A stretch of 64,000 bases of DNA, taken from positions 2,790,001 to 2,854,000 of the forward strand of contig NZ_CP071872.1 in NCBI RefSeq assembly GCF_022647665.1, given 5' to 3'. The translations under genes were made by a program, and so were the position numbers. Position 1 is the first letter of the stretch; every line of letters begins with the position of its first letter. Positions 28,408-37,394 of this stretch are shown one piece after another. The notes under the pieces were generated by a model that made no database searches, was not told the DNA's origin, and saw nothing but the letters and a program-made list of their open reading frames with translations. This DNA comes from Streptomyces formicae. Lineage in GTDB: Bacteria; Actinomycetota; Actinomycetes; Streptomycetales; Streptomycetaceae.

Positions 28408-30312
28408 ATGGAGCCGTCGATTCCTCGCCTGAGAGTGTCGGTGTCGCGCATCAGACTGCTGCCAGCAGATGGTGCGGTCGCTCACGCATGCGTATTCGTG
28501 CGTGCCCAACTCGCCCAACGGGCCGCCGCACATCCGGGGGTGGCTGCCTTCGGCGAACAGCTCATCGAGGCCGCCGCACTTCGGGCAGGTGAACTGGTGA
28601 GCCACGCTGTCGCGCATGCCTGTAGCGAAGTCGAGCTGATCTGCCGCATCGAGGACGGTCGCGACACCGGTACCGAAGTCGAGGTCATCTGCCGTATCGA
28701 CGACGGCCGTTGGCCGCTCCCACCCTTGCCGGTCAACGGGAGGACCACGCACCGGGACAAGGAAGCAGCCCTCTCCCCGGCACTCGAGCGGCAGGCCGGG
28801 GAAGAGGGCGAAGTGACCGATCTCCGGCCCACCACGCTGGTCGAGGGGGCGCACACCCGCAGCGGCACAGGCAGCTCTGGCCCTCAACGAGCGGCTGCAC
28901 CGGCCGAATACTCGATGAGGATCCATCTGAGAGCACCGGCCGATCAGGCGCAGTCGCCCGCTGTCCCCGCCGGTGCTGACGGTCATCGCCTGCCCACCAT
29001 GGGACCGCAGGCGCACACATACGTACCCGATCGCCCTGGCCATGGTGCACCATCGGCCGAGCCCGGCCCTTCTTTTCTCGCGGAGGCGAGCGAACTGCTC
29101 GCCGGTCAGCTCGACGAGGACCTGGTGGCCGCGCTCGCAGGACAACTCCTGGTGCCTCGCGTTGGTGACTGGTGCGGTGTGTGGCTGAGCAGTGCCAAGG
29201 GCCGCATGCGCCTGGCTCGTGTCTGGCACGCGGACGAACGGCTCGTCGAACCGCTCAGGGAACTGCTGGAGAGGAACACACCCTCTGCCACACTCCGCGC
29301 AGCAGGACGCCCCTTGCCCCACATCAGCCCTGATGCCGGCATGGCGTGGGCGTTCCCGCTCGTGGTGAGCGGCTCCTGCCACGGCGTGCTGGTGCTCGGC
29401 AGCACGGACCACGAGCAGGCTGACGACCGTGTGGTGCGTCAGGTCGAGAACATGGCGAGGCTGCTGGCCCAGGCGGTGGCCACTGCGCGCCAGTATGCGC
29501 GGCAGACCACCATCAGCCGGGCGCTGCAGAGCAGGCAGTTGCCTACTTCGCTCCCGCAAGTGCCGGGCCTGGACACGGCTGTCGTCTACGAACCGCATGA
29601 GGAGGCACAGACCGTCGGTGGGGACTTCTACGACCTCTTTCGCAAGAGAGACGGCCGGTGGTGCTTCCTTCTCGGCGATGTACAGGGCAAGGACCCCGAA
29701 GCCATGTCCATCACAGGGCTGGCCCGTCACATGGTGCGCCTCTTGGCTCGCGAGGGTCACAGTGTGGAGTCCGTCCTTGAACGACTGAACGTCGCTCTGA
29801 CCGAGGACGGTGCCGAAGCCGCTACGCCCGGAGTCGAGCATACGGACGGACGGTTCCTCACCCTGCTCTATGGGGAACTGGAACCGGATGCGGTCGCCGG
29901 AGGCGTGCATGTCAGGCTGGCCAGCGCCGGGCACCCTCTGCCCCTGAAACTGTTCACGAACGGAACGGTTGAGCCCGCGGCACAGCCGCAACTGCTCCTG
30001 GGCGTCGATCGCAACGCTCAGTACAGTGCCGACTGCTTCGAGCTCATGCCGGGCGAGGTGATGCTGTGTGTCACCGATGGCGTGACCGAACGCCGCAGAG
30101 GAAAGCAGCAGTTCGACGACGATGGCAGCCTGGCTCAAACTCTGTCCCAGTGCAGTGCAATGAGCGCGATGGCCGTGGCGAACCATGTGCGCCAGGCCGT
30201 ACACGACTTCGGTACTGAGCCCGTCGAGGACGACCTTGCGGTGCTGGTACTGAAGGCGTTGCCGCCGATGGGGATGGTGAAGCTTCCCCGTAGCCGCATA
30301 CCCAGTGACTGA
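28408..30312 (+). CDS. PP2C/SpoIIE-type phosphatase with GAF and degenerate ATPase domains
   Basis: 634 residues. Residues 1-110 resemble an RsbW-like ATPase domain with a spoiled N-box (GELVSHAVAHA instead of ELVTNAVVHA). A variable linker follows, then a GAF-like sensor (about 220-375) and a SpoIIE phosphatase domain (about 400-625) with the metal-ligand motifs VGGDFYDLF, GDVQGKDPEA, LASAGHPLPL, CVTDGVTERR and EDDLAVLVL. SpoIIE enzymes dephosphorylate anti-anti-sigma factors. GAGGTGG precedes the ATG. It is divergent from the poly-HAMP kinase, and the shared 110-base promoter region is AT-rich for this genome. It could be the output partner of that kinase system. Confidence 0.92.
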   Translation: MEPSIPRLRVSVSRIRLLPADGAVAHACVFVRAQLAQRAAAHPGVAAFGEQLIEAAALRAGELVSHAVAHACSEVELICRIEDGRDTGTEVEVICRIDDGRWPLPPLPVNGRTTHRDKEAALSPALERQAGEEGEVTDLRPTTLVEGAHTRSGTGSSGPQRAAAPAEYSMRIHLRAPADQAQSPAVPAGADGHRLPTMGPQAHTYVPDRPGHGAPSAEPGPSFLAEASELLAGQLDEDLVAALAGQLLVPRVGDWCGVWLSSAKGRMRLARVWHADERLVEPLRELLERNTPSATLRAAGRPLPHISPDAGMAWAFPLVVSGSCHGVLVLGSTDHEQADDRVVRQVENMARLLAQAVATARQYARQTTISRALQSRQLPTSLPQVPGLDTAVVYEPHEEAQTVGGDFYDLFRKRDGRWCFLLGDVQGKDPEAMSITGLARHMVRLLAREGHSVESVLERLNVALTEDGAEAATPGVEHTDGRFLTLLYGELEPDAVAGGVHVRLASAGHPLPLKLFTNGTVEPAAQPQLLLGVDRNAQYSADCFELMPGEVMLCVTDGVTERRRGKQQFDDDGSLAQTLSQCSAMSAMAVANHVRQAVHDFGTEPVEDDLAVLVLKALPPMGMVKLPRSRIPSD

Positions 30313-31078
30313 CTCGCGGCACGGCCTACGCTTCTGCCCTGCCGGCGCCTCCTCCTGTCGCGCATACCAATGTCCCGCCCCGCAGTCATGCCCGTGCGAA
30401 CCCGGAGCCGAAGCGTATTCGGCACTTCTGTGAGACAGGAAAGGCACCCACGGTGGATCATGCAGAAGGTGGCGCATGGTCATGCCTTGGCGGCTGTGGG
30501 GACTCCCGGCGCTCTGTCGCATCGGTGGGGGATGCATGCTTCGATGGCCCCTCTTGCAAGCGGGTGAGAAGCACCTCTGCGTGCTGCACCGCCAGGACGC
30601 GTGCATCATGCGTCGACCCGCTCCAGGACGAGGCGTGCGGCATGTACGCACCCCATGTGACGAGCCTGTCGTTCACTGCGGCCGGGGTCGACACCACGAA
30701 TCCGTCTCCCCGCTGTTGCGAGCGCGGGGATCTCACTGCTCATCGAGGAATATGGAAGAAGTCCGTCGATAATCGTCGTACGTGCTTCTTGCCTGGCGCA
30801 GCGGTGATCGCAGCTGTTCATGGCCACCCCGTATCTGTGACTTGCCAAGGGTGTGCGCCTTTGACAGAGCAGAATATGAGGCGGGACGGCATGAGCAAAC
30901 CGCAGTTGTCCGAGATGCAACGCATCCCTGCAGCCGACGGGCCAGGCCAACGGCGCAGGGCATCAATTTGCAGACTTCCCGAAACCGGTTGCGAACAAGA
31001 CAACGCCCATTGTTGCCATTGGGCCCGGCTTCCTAGCCTGAGCCTTCGACCAGTTGACAAGTGGCTGCGACGGAGGAG
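30313..31078. other. 766-base stretch without a supported gene
   Basis: Both strands carry medium-length open frames, but none has actinomycete codon bias, a ribosome site or recognisable motifs. GGAGGAG at its right end is the ribosome site of the next gene. Confidence 0.45.
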
Positions 31079-31510
31079 ATGACCGCGGTGGACAGCACTT
31101 TGGTAGAGACAGTCTCGGAGCGAGTCGAAATCTGGATCGAAGGTGGCCACGAGTCTCTTCTCCATGCTCGAACGGCCTGCCGCCGCCTCACCCGGAACGC
31201 CGGGTGGCCGCCAGAGGCTCAAGGGGACCTGGCCCTGGTGGTGTCCGAGTTGGTGACGAATGCCTGCCGGCACTCATCGGGTCCCTGTCGGATGAGCCTC
31301 GAAGCATCAGGGCACGCGGCGGTGGTTGAGATATGGGACAGCGATCCACACATACCCGATCTGCCTTCCACGTCCAGTGCTCCGCCCTCGGAAACGGCCC
31401 TGGCCTGCGGTGGCTACGGACTCGGTATCGTAGTCTCCTTGTGCAAATGCCTTGATTTCTTTCCACAGCAGGTCGGCGGCAAGACCGTTCGCGCCGTTGT
31501 CGTTCCCTAG
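31079..31510 (+). CDS. RsbW-like ATP-binding protein (anti-sigma type)
   Basis: 143 residues from the ATG at 31079; a GTG at 31088 has better spacing to GGAGGAG and would shorten it by three codons. Single HATPase_c_2 domain: N-box LALVVSELVTNACRHSSGPC with the magnesium Asn intact, G1-like VEIWDSDPHIP and G2 GGYGLGIVVSLCK. Such Streptomyces proteins are kinase/anti-sigma relatives that bind sigma factors or anti-anti-sigma partners. Its nearest possible partner is the SpoIIE phosphatase at 28408. Confidence 0.9.
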   Translation: MTAVDSTLVETVSERVEIWIEGGHESLLHARTACRRLTRNAGWPPEAQGDLALVVSELVTNACRHSSGPCRMSLEASGHAAVVEIWDSDPHIPDLPSTSSAPPSETALACGGYGLGIVVSLCKCLDFFPQQVGGKTVRAVVVP

Positions 31511-31693
31511 CGGCCCAGCGATGCCGTCTGCTCCCGCCGTCCCCGGCGGCTGCCTGGGGGGAGACCTACACACAGCCACGCCTGGTCGAGGCCTTGCCGA
31601 GCCCTCACACGAGGTCATCAGCCACGCACACGAGTAGTCGATGCCGTCGCGCGTGTAATGGCAGCTGCCACATTGGCGGGGCCGGTGCGTGTC

Positions 31694-33391
31694 TCATCCG
31701 TCGCTACCGGCTCTGACGGCATTCAGGGCATGAATCGCGACCTGGAGGGACAGGCAGGTGCGGGGTTCGTTGAGGTCGACGGCGAGGATTCGCTGCACGC
31801 GCTCGAGTTTGTCGTACATCGAGGGTCGCGACATGTGTGCGGCTTCGGCTGCGGCTGTCTTGTTGCGGCCTTGGTCCAGGTAGTACGCCAGAGCCACGGT
31901 GAGGTGGGTGCTGTGCCTGGCGTCGTGGTCAAGCAGTGGCCCCAGTTCGTTCTCGATGTACCGGTGCACGCGGCTGTCGTCGCGCAGCGAGTGCAGCAGG
32001 CCGGGCAGGTGCAAGTCCTGCGCTGTGGCATAGGGGGTGCCCTCGGTCTGCGGCCCGGTGTGAGGGCGGATGTGCAGGAAGACTCCGGCTGTCTCCAGGG
32101 CTGCGCTGAGGCTGTCGCGGGCCTGCTGCGCCGACTCCACGGCCGGGCCGGCCCCGATGACCAGCTGGGCCTCGAGGGCGTCACGATCCCCGTCTCTTTT
32201 CGACTGCGGGAGGATCAGGCGTGCCTGCTGGCGCAGGATCAGGGAGAAGGACTTGAGGACCTTGTCCTCGTTGTCATGCGGATCCAGGGAGAGAAGGAGC
32301 GCGATGGTGCCCGTGTGGACGGCTGCGACCAGAGCGGGTGTGCCGGTGCGGCGGATGGCGGTGACCGCCAGGTGCTCCAGATGTCGGTCCTCCTGTACTG
32401 GCACAGGCTTGCTCGTGCTGGGGTGTTGCACCACGGCACCCACCAGCCGGCGGCGCTGCATGGGTACACCGGCGGCGTGGGCTCGCAGGGCGAGCTCTTG
32501 GCCGGTCAGCGAGTGCGTCAGCACACTGCGGAGCAGATCGGCGTGCGCCTGGCGCTCCGCGCGTTCCTCATTGCCGCCCACGAGTTGGTTCAGGGCCAGC
32601 GCGTCGGCTGCGCGTTGCATGACCAGGCGGGTGAGTTCGGGGCCCGCCCCGCCCTCCCATGTCTGCCGGCGGTGGGCGTGGGGAGTGGCGGGGAGCATGA
32701 GGAGCCGGCCCCATGTCTGTCCCCGGGCGCCGACGTCCTCGATCAGCCAGCTCGAGTGTTCGTCGTGGCCGGTGGGGGAGGAGGGCCGTACCCGGCGCGA
32801 TCGTTCCTCCCAGTCGGCCAGTAGATCGGAAGGGGATTGATCGGCAGATGCGTAGGAGAGGACCTGATGGCCCAGGTTCTCCAGAACGACAGGACGCTGT
32901 GACAGCTCCGCGGCGTGATGGACCACTGCCCAGTGACCGGCTCCCTCGACGGTGAGCTCATTGAACGTACGGTGAATGGTGTCGGCGGCAGCCAGCGCCG
33001 TGACCCTACGGTTCAGGAGCACGCTGTTGATGTGCTGGGCGAGTGTGCTGAGCTGGGCGGCTTGGCCCAATGCCACCAGAGGTAGCTGGTAGTGATCGGC
33101 AGCTTGTGCCAGGGGCGGGGGCAGGGCGGATACGTAGCGCGGTCCCAGGAGGACGAATACCGCTGAGACGTCTACCTCTCTCAGCTTCTTGACGAGGCGC
33201 CTCAGTCCCACGCTGTCGTCGGGAAGGGTGACGCCGCAGGTGAGAATCACGCGGTGCGGCGTCGGGATCTGCCCCGTTTCAGTGATCTCGGTCGCTTCCA
33301 CCCACTCGGCTGTCCGGGAAAGCGAGTTCTGTCCGGCCACCACGACAGGCCCTGTGCGGGCCACCACGTCGATCGTGAGAAGGTCCGCCAC
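31694..33391 (-). CDS. PucR family transcriptional regulator
   Basis: 565 residues. The N-terminal PucR domain (about 1-120: TVADLL-type opening, VILTCGVTLPDD, LREVDVSAVFVLLG) is followed by a GGDEF-like middle domain (about 290-400) and a C-terminal PucR helix-turn-helix (LTVALAYYLDQGRNKTAAAE then AAHMSRPSMYDKLERVQRIL). PucR regulators control purine, amine or amino-acid catabolism. The listed start is GTG 33391. A CTG at 33427 lies eight bases after a perfect AAGGGAG and may be the true start, adding 12 residues. It probably regulates the catabolic/transport locus to its right, or a gene outside. Confidence 0.92.
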   Translation of the reverse strand: MADLLTIDVVARTGPVVVAGQNSLSRTAEWVEATEITETGQIPTPHRVILTCGVTLPDDSVGLRRLVKKLREVDVSAVFVLLGPRYVSALPPPLAQAADHYQLPLVALGQAAQLSTLAQHINSVLLNRRVTALAAADTIHRTFNELTVEGAGHWAVVHHAAELSQRPVVLENLGHQVLSYASADQSPSDLLADWEERSRRVRPSSPTGHDEHSSWLIEDVGARGQTWGRLLMLPATPHAHRRQTWEGGAGPELTRLVMQRAADALALNQLVGGNEERAERQAHADLLRSVLTHSLTGQELALRAHAAGVPMQRRRLVGAVVQHPSTSKPVPVQEDRHLEHLAVTAIRRTGTPALVAAVHTGTIALLLSLDPHDNEDKVLKSFSLILRQQARLILPQSKRDGDRDALEAQLVIGAGPAVESAQQARDSLSAALETAGVFLHIRPHTGPQTEGTPYATAQDLHLPGLLHSLRDDSRVHRYIENELGPLLDHDARHSTHLTVALAYYLDQGRNKTAAAEAAHMSRPSMYDKLERVQRILAVDLNEPRTCLSLQVAIHALNAVRAGSDG

Positions 33392-33439
33392 CGTCGGCGT
33401 CGTGCTGGACTTGTCTTGCTCGTTCAGCGGATTGACTCC

Positions 33440-33837
33440 CTTTGCTCGCAGGGGTCATGGCCGGGCACGTGGATGTCTCTTGTCGTGATCCAGGTCGTCC
33501 CTTGCGTGGCCGCTCCCCAGGTGGCCTACCGTAAGAATCCCCCAGGGCGCTTCCAACGGGGGTTGCCGAGGTTGCAACCGCGATAGGCGATCCTCAGGGC
33601 TGTGGTCAGTCGCTGTTGCTCCTTCGAGCGTGATCGGTTGATTCCGCAGGTGATGAACGCGCGCGGGTTGACGGCAACTTCGCAGGCGGGCTTGACTGCC
33701 GGCCTCACGGCCCACCGCGGGAGGCCGAGGGACGGCGTTGCCAAGGACTGCAACTCGAAGGTCCGGCTCAGCCCTTGACCGTTACCGGGGGCGCCGTGCT
33801 GAGTCGTTCGGCGCGGTGAGGCACGCAACGGTTCTGC
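33440..33837. other. intergenic stretch between PucR and IclR genes
   Basis: No convincing gene. A minus-strand frame of about 100 codons (33526-33828) has odd composition and no ribosome site. The left part should carry the PucR promoter. Confidence 0.4.
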
Positions 33838-34668
33838 TTACCGCTGCGGGGTGCTGGCCTCCTCGGCCTGATCTGCCGGATGCAACCTGGATGCACTGGC
33901 ATACCCCAGGGCGTGAGAGAGCTGCGCCGCACATCGGACGGTGAGCCGACCCGCGGCATCGAGCTGGTGCTGCAGCCGACTGCTCGGAGCGCCGATGTTC
34001 ACGGCAGCCACCAGGCGGCCTCGGAAATCGCGCACTGGCGCCGAGACCCCCACCAGGCCTTCCTCCAGCTCATCCTCGACCTTTGCGTAACCAGTAGCAC
34101 GGATCCGGTGCAATTCATCAATCAAGGCATCCACGCTTCGCAGCCGCTGAGTTCTAGGCGCCCGCTGCAAGGATTCGTCGGTGAAGGAGGCCCGCACTGC
34201 CGCATCATCCCAGTCCGATATGAGAACTCGGCCGGCGGAAGTCTGTGACGCGAACATGACCGATCCTTCCCATCCAAGGCTGCGAAATGCATGGGGAGAG
34301 GCCTCGGTAAGCAAGGTCATCACACTGAGTCCGCGCAGGACGCACAGGTGGGTCGTCTCGCGAACCTGCGAGACAAGGCGGCGAAGGAAGGGGGAGGCGG
34401 TGTGTACCAGACGGCTCTCCCCGGTCGCCGCAGCCAGCGCATACAGGCGCCATCCGCACCGATATGCCAAGGTTTCGGGGTCCCGGTCGACCAGCCCTTC
34501 CTCTCTCATGCCGGCCAGGGCCCTGGACACTTGACTCTTCTCACGCCCTGTCAATTCGGCAATCCGCGTCACACTCAGGCCGGCCCCCCACGTGGCCTCC
34601 GGGCTACGGAGAACCTCCAGTAGCTCCAGGTCGCGGCGAAGGCCGATAGCCGTACGCGGTGGGCTCAT
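33838..34668 (-). CDS. IclR family transcriptional regulator
   Basis: 276 residues from the ATG at 34668. Winged helix at about residues 8-70 (LSVTRIAELTGREKSQVSRA; GMREEGLVDRDPETLAYR), then the IclR effector domain (TTHLCVLRGLSVMTLLTEAS; SAGRVLISDW; GYAKVEDELEEGLVGVSAPV; NIGAPSSRL). IclR proteins sense small carboxylates, aromatics or amines. It is divergent from the FAD oxidoreductase remnant, with a perfect 14-bp palindrome in between. A near-copy of that palindrome occurs upstream of the ABC importer operon, which makes this the best candidate for its regulator. Confidence 0.92.
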   Translation of the reverse strand: MSPPRTAIGLRRDLELLEVLRSPEATWGAGLSVTRIAELTGREKSQVSRALAGMREEGLVDRDPETLAYRCGWRLYALAAATGESRLVHTASPFLRRLVSQVRETTHLCVLRGLSVMTLLTEASPHAFRSLGWEGSVMFASQTSAGRVLISDWDDAAVRASFTDESLQRAPRTQRLRSVDALIDELHRIRATGYAKVEDELEEGLVGVSAPVRDFRGRLVAAVNIGAPSSRLQHQLDAAGRLTVRCAAQLSHALGYASASRLHPADQAEEASTPQR

Positions 34669-34910
34669 AGGACTCACCCCTTGTTCCAGCACAAAGAACC
34701 GCAGGAGGGCCAGAATAGGCTTTGTTATGCCCTTTTCACCAGGCTCAGGTGATCTGATATGACCAAGCCAGGCGCTGCACCCGAAATCTGATCCGTAAGG
34801 CCCGGCGCTCGGCGGGGGAAGCCGCCGCGAATCCGTTAAGGCCTCACGGGTGCGGAGCGTGGCTTCTCATGAGTATGCGCGGTCGGTCGAGTGTTTCTTC
34901 CGGCGATCTG

Positions 34911-34924
34911 TAGCGGATCCGCTA
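34911..34924. promoter_or_regulatory. perfect palindrome, candidate operator
   Basis: TAGCGGATCCGCTA. It lies between the divergent IclR gene and the ATPase/oxidoreductase relics. The sister site at 44702-44715 keeps both arms (TAGCGG and CCGCTA) while neighbouring bases vary, which suggests selection for protein binding. Confidence 0.5.
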
Positions 34925-35469
34925 GAGGGTGTCTCCGTGACGGGGTCGTCGGTTGATCGGATGTGGCGGAGTGCCTGTGGTGGGCATGTGATCAATGATC
35001 GTGAGTGCTTCCGCCCGTAAGCGGCACGGTGTCCAAAGCGTCGTCAGCGCCGCCTTGGACTACTCCGAAGGAGAGTCGTCCCTGAACGCTCGGGGCTCGA
35101 TCATGCACACGACCGTCCCACTTCGGCGAGACAGTCTCTAGTCCACCTTGCCATATCGGGTACGGTCCGAGTTCCGGCCGGATGAGAGTGCCGAAGTATC
35201 TGATCCGACCTCCTGCTCGGTCAAGAGGGCTCCTCCAGGATTTTCGATCGGATCCGCTTCTCTGAGGTCCTGGTGAGCGTGGAGACCCAACTGTGCGCAG
35301 GTCAGAATGAGCATTGCGTCGTTGTTCTTATTCTCGCGATTTGAGGGAATTGCGAAAGTGTGCGACGCGCCGTCTGAGGTGTGGTCTCCCGATGACGCAG
35401 CCGTCTGCCGCACAGCCGCATGACGTTCTGCATCTGGGCTCTGCATCGCAGCACAACGGAGTGGGCACC

Positions 35470-35650
35470 ATGAGCAGCCCGCGTCTCCGGGAGGAGGCTG
35501 ACGTGTCACGTTCGCTGCATGGGGAGTTCGACTGTTCGGCCGAAGCCACCTGCCGGTCGCAGAATCCCGTGCGCGAGTACCCACGGGCAGGGTCTCGACG
35601 AGCTGATCGGCGCCGTACCCCTGGTCGCCTCAGATCTGGGGAGCACAGTG
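35470..35650 (+). pseudogene. relic of an RsbW-like ATPase gene
   Basis: Starts with MSSPRLREEADVSRSLHGEF then DCSAEA, parallel to the intact gene at 45022 (QSDVSRSPYWRLDCSAKAS). After a frame change it gives DELIGAVPLVASDLGSTVPV, parallel to DELIDSALLVTSELVTNAVV there. The N-box Asn is lost and similarity ends near 35650. It is the degraded sister of the 45.0 kb gene and is fused in frame with the following oxidoreductase part. Confidence 0.7.
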
Positions 35651-35760
35651 CCAGTAGCCCGTTGCCTTCGTCTCCATCACCCGCACGGCTGGGAGGCAAC
35701 GCCGTGGACCGACATCGCCTCACCGCCCAGCGCCGACACCTTCGCCCTCGGCCCGCCGTG

Positions 35761-36597
35761 TTGCCAAGCCGACGGGACGGTCCTCACGACCAACTGCTGG
35801 TCGTGGGTGGGGGACCGGCGGGCGTGGCGGCCGCGACAGCCGCGGCACGAGCGGGCTTCCGGGTGGTTCTTGCGGAGCGCAGCCGACATCTGGGCGGTCA
35901 GCTGGCCCTGGCCGGCCGGGCCGCTGCCCATCGAGAACTCTTCCAGCGCTGGCTGGCGTGGGCTCAGGCCGAACTGCTCGAAGGGGCGGTTGAGGTCAAG
36001 GTGAACACCTTGATCACCAAGGAAGATTGTGCTGCGTGGAGACGAGTGATCGTCGCCACCGGTGCCAGACCGGCCGGCGCACCACTCAAGCTCCCCGGAA
36101 GGCTCGCCGTGTTGGGTGCCTGGACGGCCATCATGCGTCCCACCCCCCTCACTGGATCCATCGTGATCCTCGACCAGGACGGGGGCTGGTCCGCAATGGA
36201 CGCCGCCGAAGTGCTCGCCACACATGGCCACGCGGTCTCTTTGCTCACTGAGACATCCGCTCCGGGGTTCCTGCTGCGCCGGAGCGAGCAGGGCGCCTAC
36301 CTGCGGCGGCTCGATGCCCTGGCGGTCAGGATCCTGCCTCACACCAGGTTGATCGTTGACGGAGACGGCCGCCCGAACGTGTTCCTCCGCGACCTTGTGT
36401 CCGGGCGGAGCTCGCCCCTGGCGGACCACGTGGGAGCGATAGTCGTGGCTGCCGGACGTACTTCGGACAGCCGCCTGTTCTTGGAGTTGGACTCATTGCC
36501 GGGCGTTCAGCGGGTGGGAGACGCTGTGGAACCTCGCTGTCTGGAAGACGCCATCACCGAAGGAACCCGAGCCGTCCGTTCCGGCCACTTTCTGTAA
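35761..36597 (+). pseudogene. C-terminal half of an FMN/FAD oxidoreductase (trimethylamine dehydrogenase/FadH type)
   Basis: The supported part starts near 35785: QLLVVGGGPAGVAAATAAAR is a dinucleotide-binding Rossmann motif, followed by LGGQLALAGRAAAHRELFQR, VIVATGARP and the C-terminal GDAVEPRCLEDAITEGTRAV. This is the nucleotide-binding C-terminal region of old-yellow-enzyme fusions such as trimethylamine dehydrogenase or 2,4-dienoyl-CoA reductase. The FMN-binding TIM barrel that should precede it is missing and is replaced by the ATPase relic. The frame is still open, so a stand-alone product from a TTG/GTG start is possible but unlikely to be active. Confidence 0.75.
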
Positions 36598-36691
36598 GAC
36601 AAGGCCCCGAGTCGCCACAGGGCGGTAGGGCGTCGTCTTCGGCGGCCGTAGTGCTTCGTCGTCCGCCGCGGGCCCATCAAACCGCCTGCGG

Positions 36692-37141
36692 TCACGAGTT
36701 CATGCGTGGCCTCCGCGGCCTCGGTGCGCGGCGGCGCAGCTTCGCCAGCTCCTCTTCCACAAGCAACACCTGCCTGACCAGGGAGCTCATCCGCGCCTGT
36801 TCCTGGCCGCAGATGGCGATCAGGTCATCGATGGCGCTCTCGGGCACTGTACCGTCCAGCTCCTGACGCGCACCGCTGTGGTTGGCCGCTGTGCCGGCGA
36901 TGCTCGCTTCAAGGTGAGACCGCACCATTCTTGCCAGGAGCTGCGGGAAGCGGTGCAGCGCCGGCTCGAAGTGCCATTGGCCCGGGGCAAGCGAGAAGAG
37001 CCAGGCCTTGGCCGACCGCAGGAAATCAGCGGACCCGGGCGGAGCGACGCAGCCGGGCCAGCCCTGCGGTGTACGCCCGGCGCGGTCGCCCCAGAGGAAC
37101 TCGGCTACCGGTACGGAATTTTCGCGGCGGAATTGCTTCAT
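36692..37141 (-). CDS. hypothetical protein with C-terminal coiled coil
   Basis: 149 residues from the ATG at 37141; the ribosome site is weak. A Trp/Pro-containing N-terminal part (SVPVAEFLWGDRAG; FLRSAKAWLFSLAPGQWHFE) is followed by helices (LHRFPQLLARMVRSHLEASI; IDDLIAICGQEQARMSSLVR) and a basic tail (LRRRAPRPRRPR). The family is unknown to me. It lies in the same direction as the alcohol dehydrogenase but 250 bases downstream. The AT-rich stretch at 37190-37290, which also has an unusual base mix, precedes it. Confidence 0.55.
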   Translation of the reverse strand: MKQFRRENSVPVAEFLWGDRAGRTPQGWPGCVAPPGSADFLRSAKAWLFSLAPGQWHFEPALHRFPQLLARMVRSHLEASIAGTAANHSGARQELDGTVPESAIDDLIAICGQEQARMSSLVRQVLLVEEELAKLRRRAPRPRRPRMNS

Positions 37142-37394
37142 GGACGTCACCCGCGTCGGCCTGGGGGCGCAAGGCCCAGATGGGCGCTGTATGGGTATGT
37201 GACTCTTACTGTTGAGAATCACAGAGTGGTAAATGTCCGGAGTCACTTTGACTTCAACGTACTTGTTGTCTTATGTAACACTGGAGGTGGTTCGGGTTCA
37301 GTGCACGCGAGGATCTCATCCCGAGTGCTCGGATTCGCCGGACGGGCCCGCTGCCGCGGAGCAAAGGGATCTTGATCCAGCCCGGAGGGGCCTG

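Larger units (their letters stand above)
34890..35650. repeat. decayed paralogue of the 44.68-45.22 kb region
   Basis: Blocks of similarity with 44681-45215 occur in the same order: GTGTTTCTTCCGGCGATCTG and the palindrome; GGATCCGCTTCT; TCGTTGTT; GAGGGAATT; CAGCACAACG; GACGTGTC; and the GACGAGCTGATCG codons of the ATPase gene. Region A contains about 200-300 extra bases. It is a segmental duplication that has diverged. Confidence 0.65.

Noticed and set aside
30453..31082. 209-codon plus-strand open frame in the gap after the SpoIIE gene
   Set aside because: Cys/His/Trp-rich, poor codon bias, no ribosome site, and runs into the next gene in another frame.
33526..33828. 100-codon minus-strand open frame between PucR and IclR genes
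   Set aside because: No ribosome site and no recognisable family; kept only as part of the gap description.
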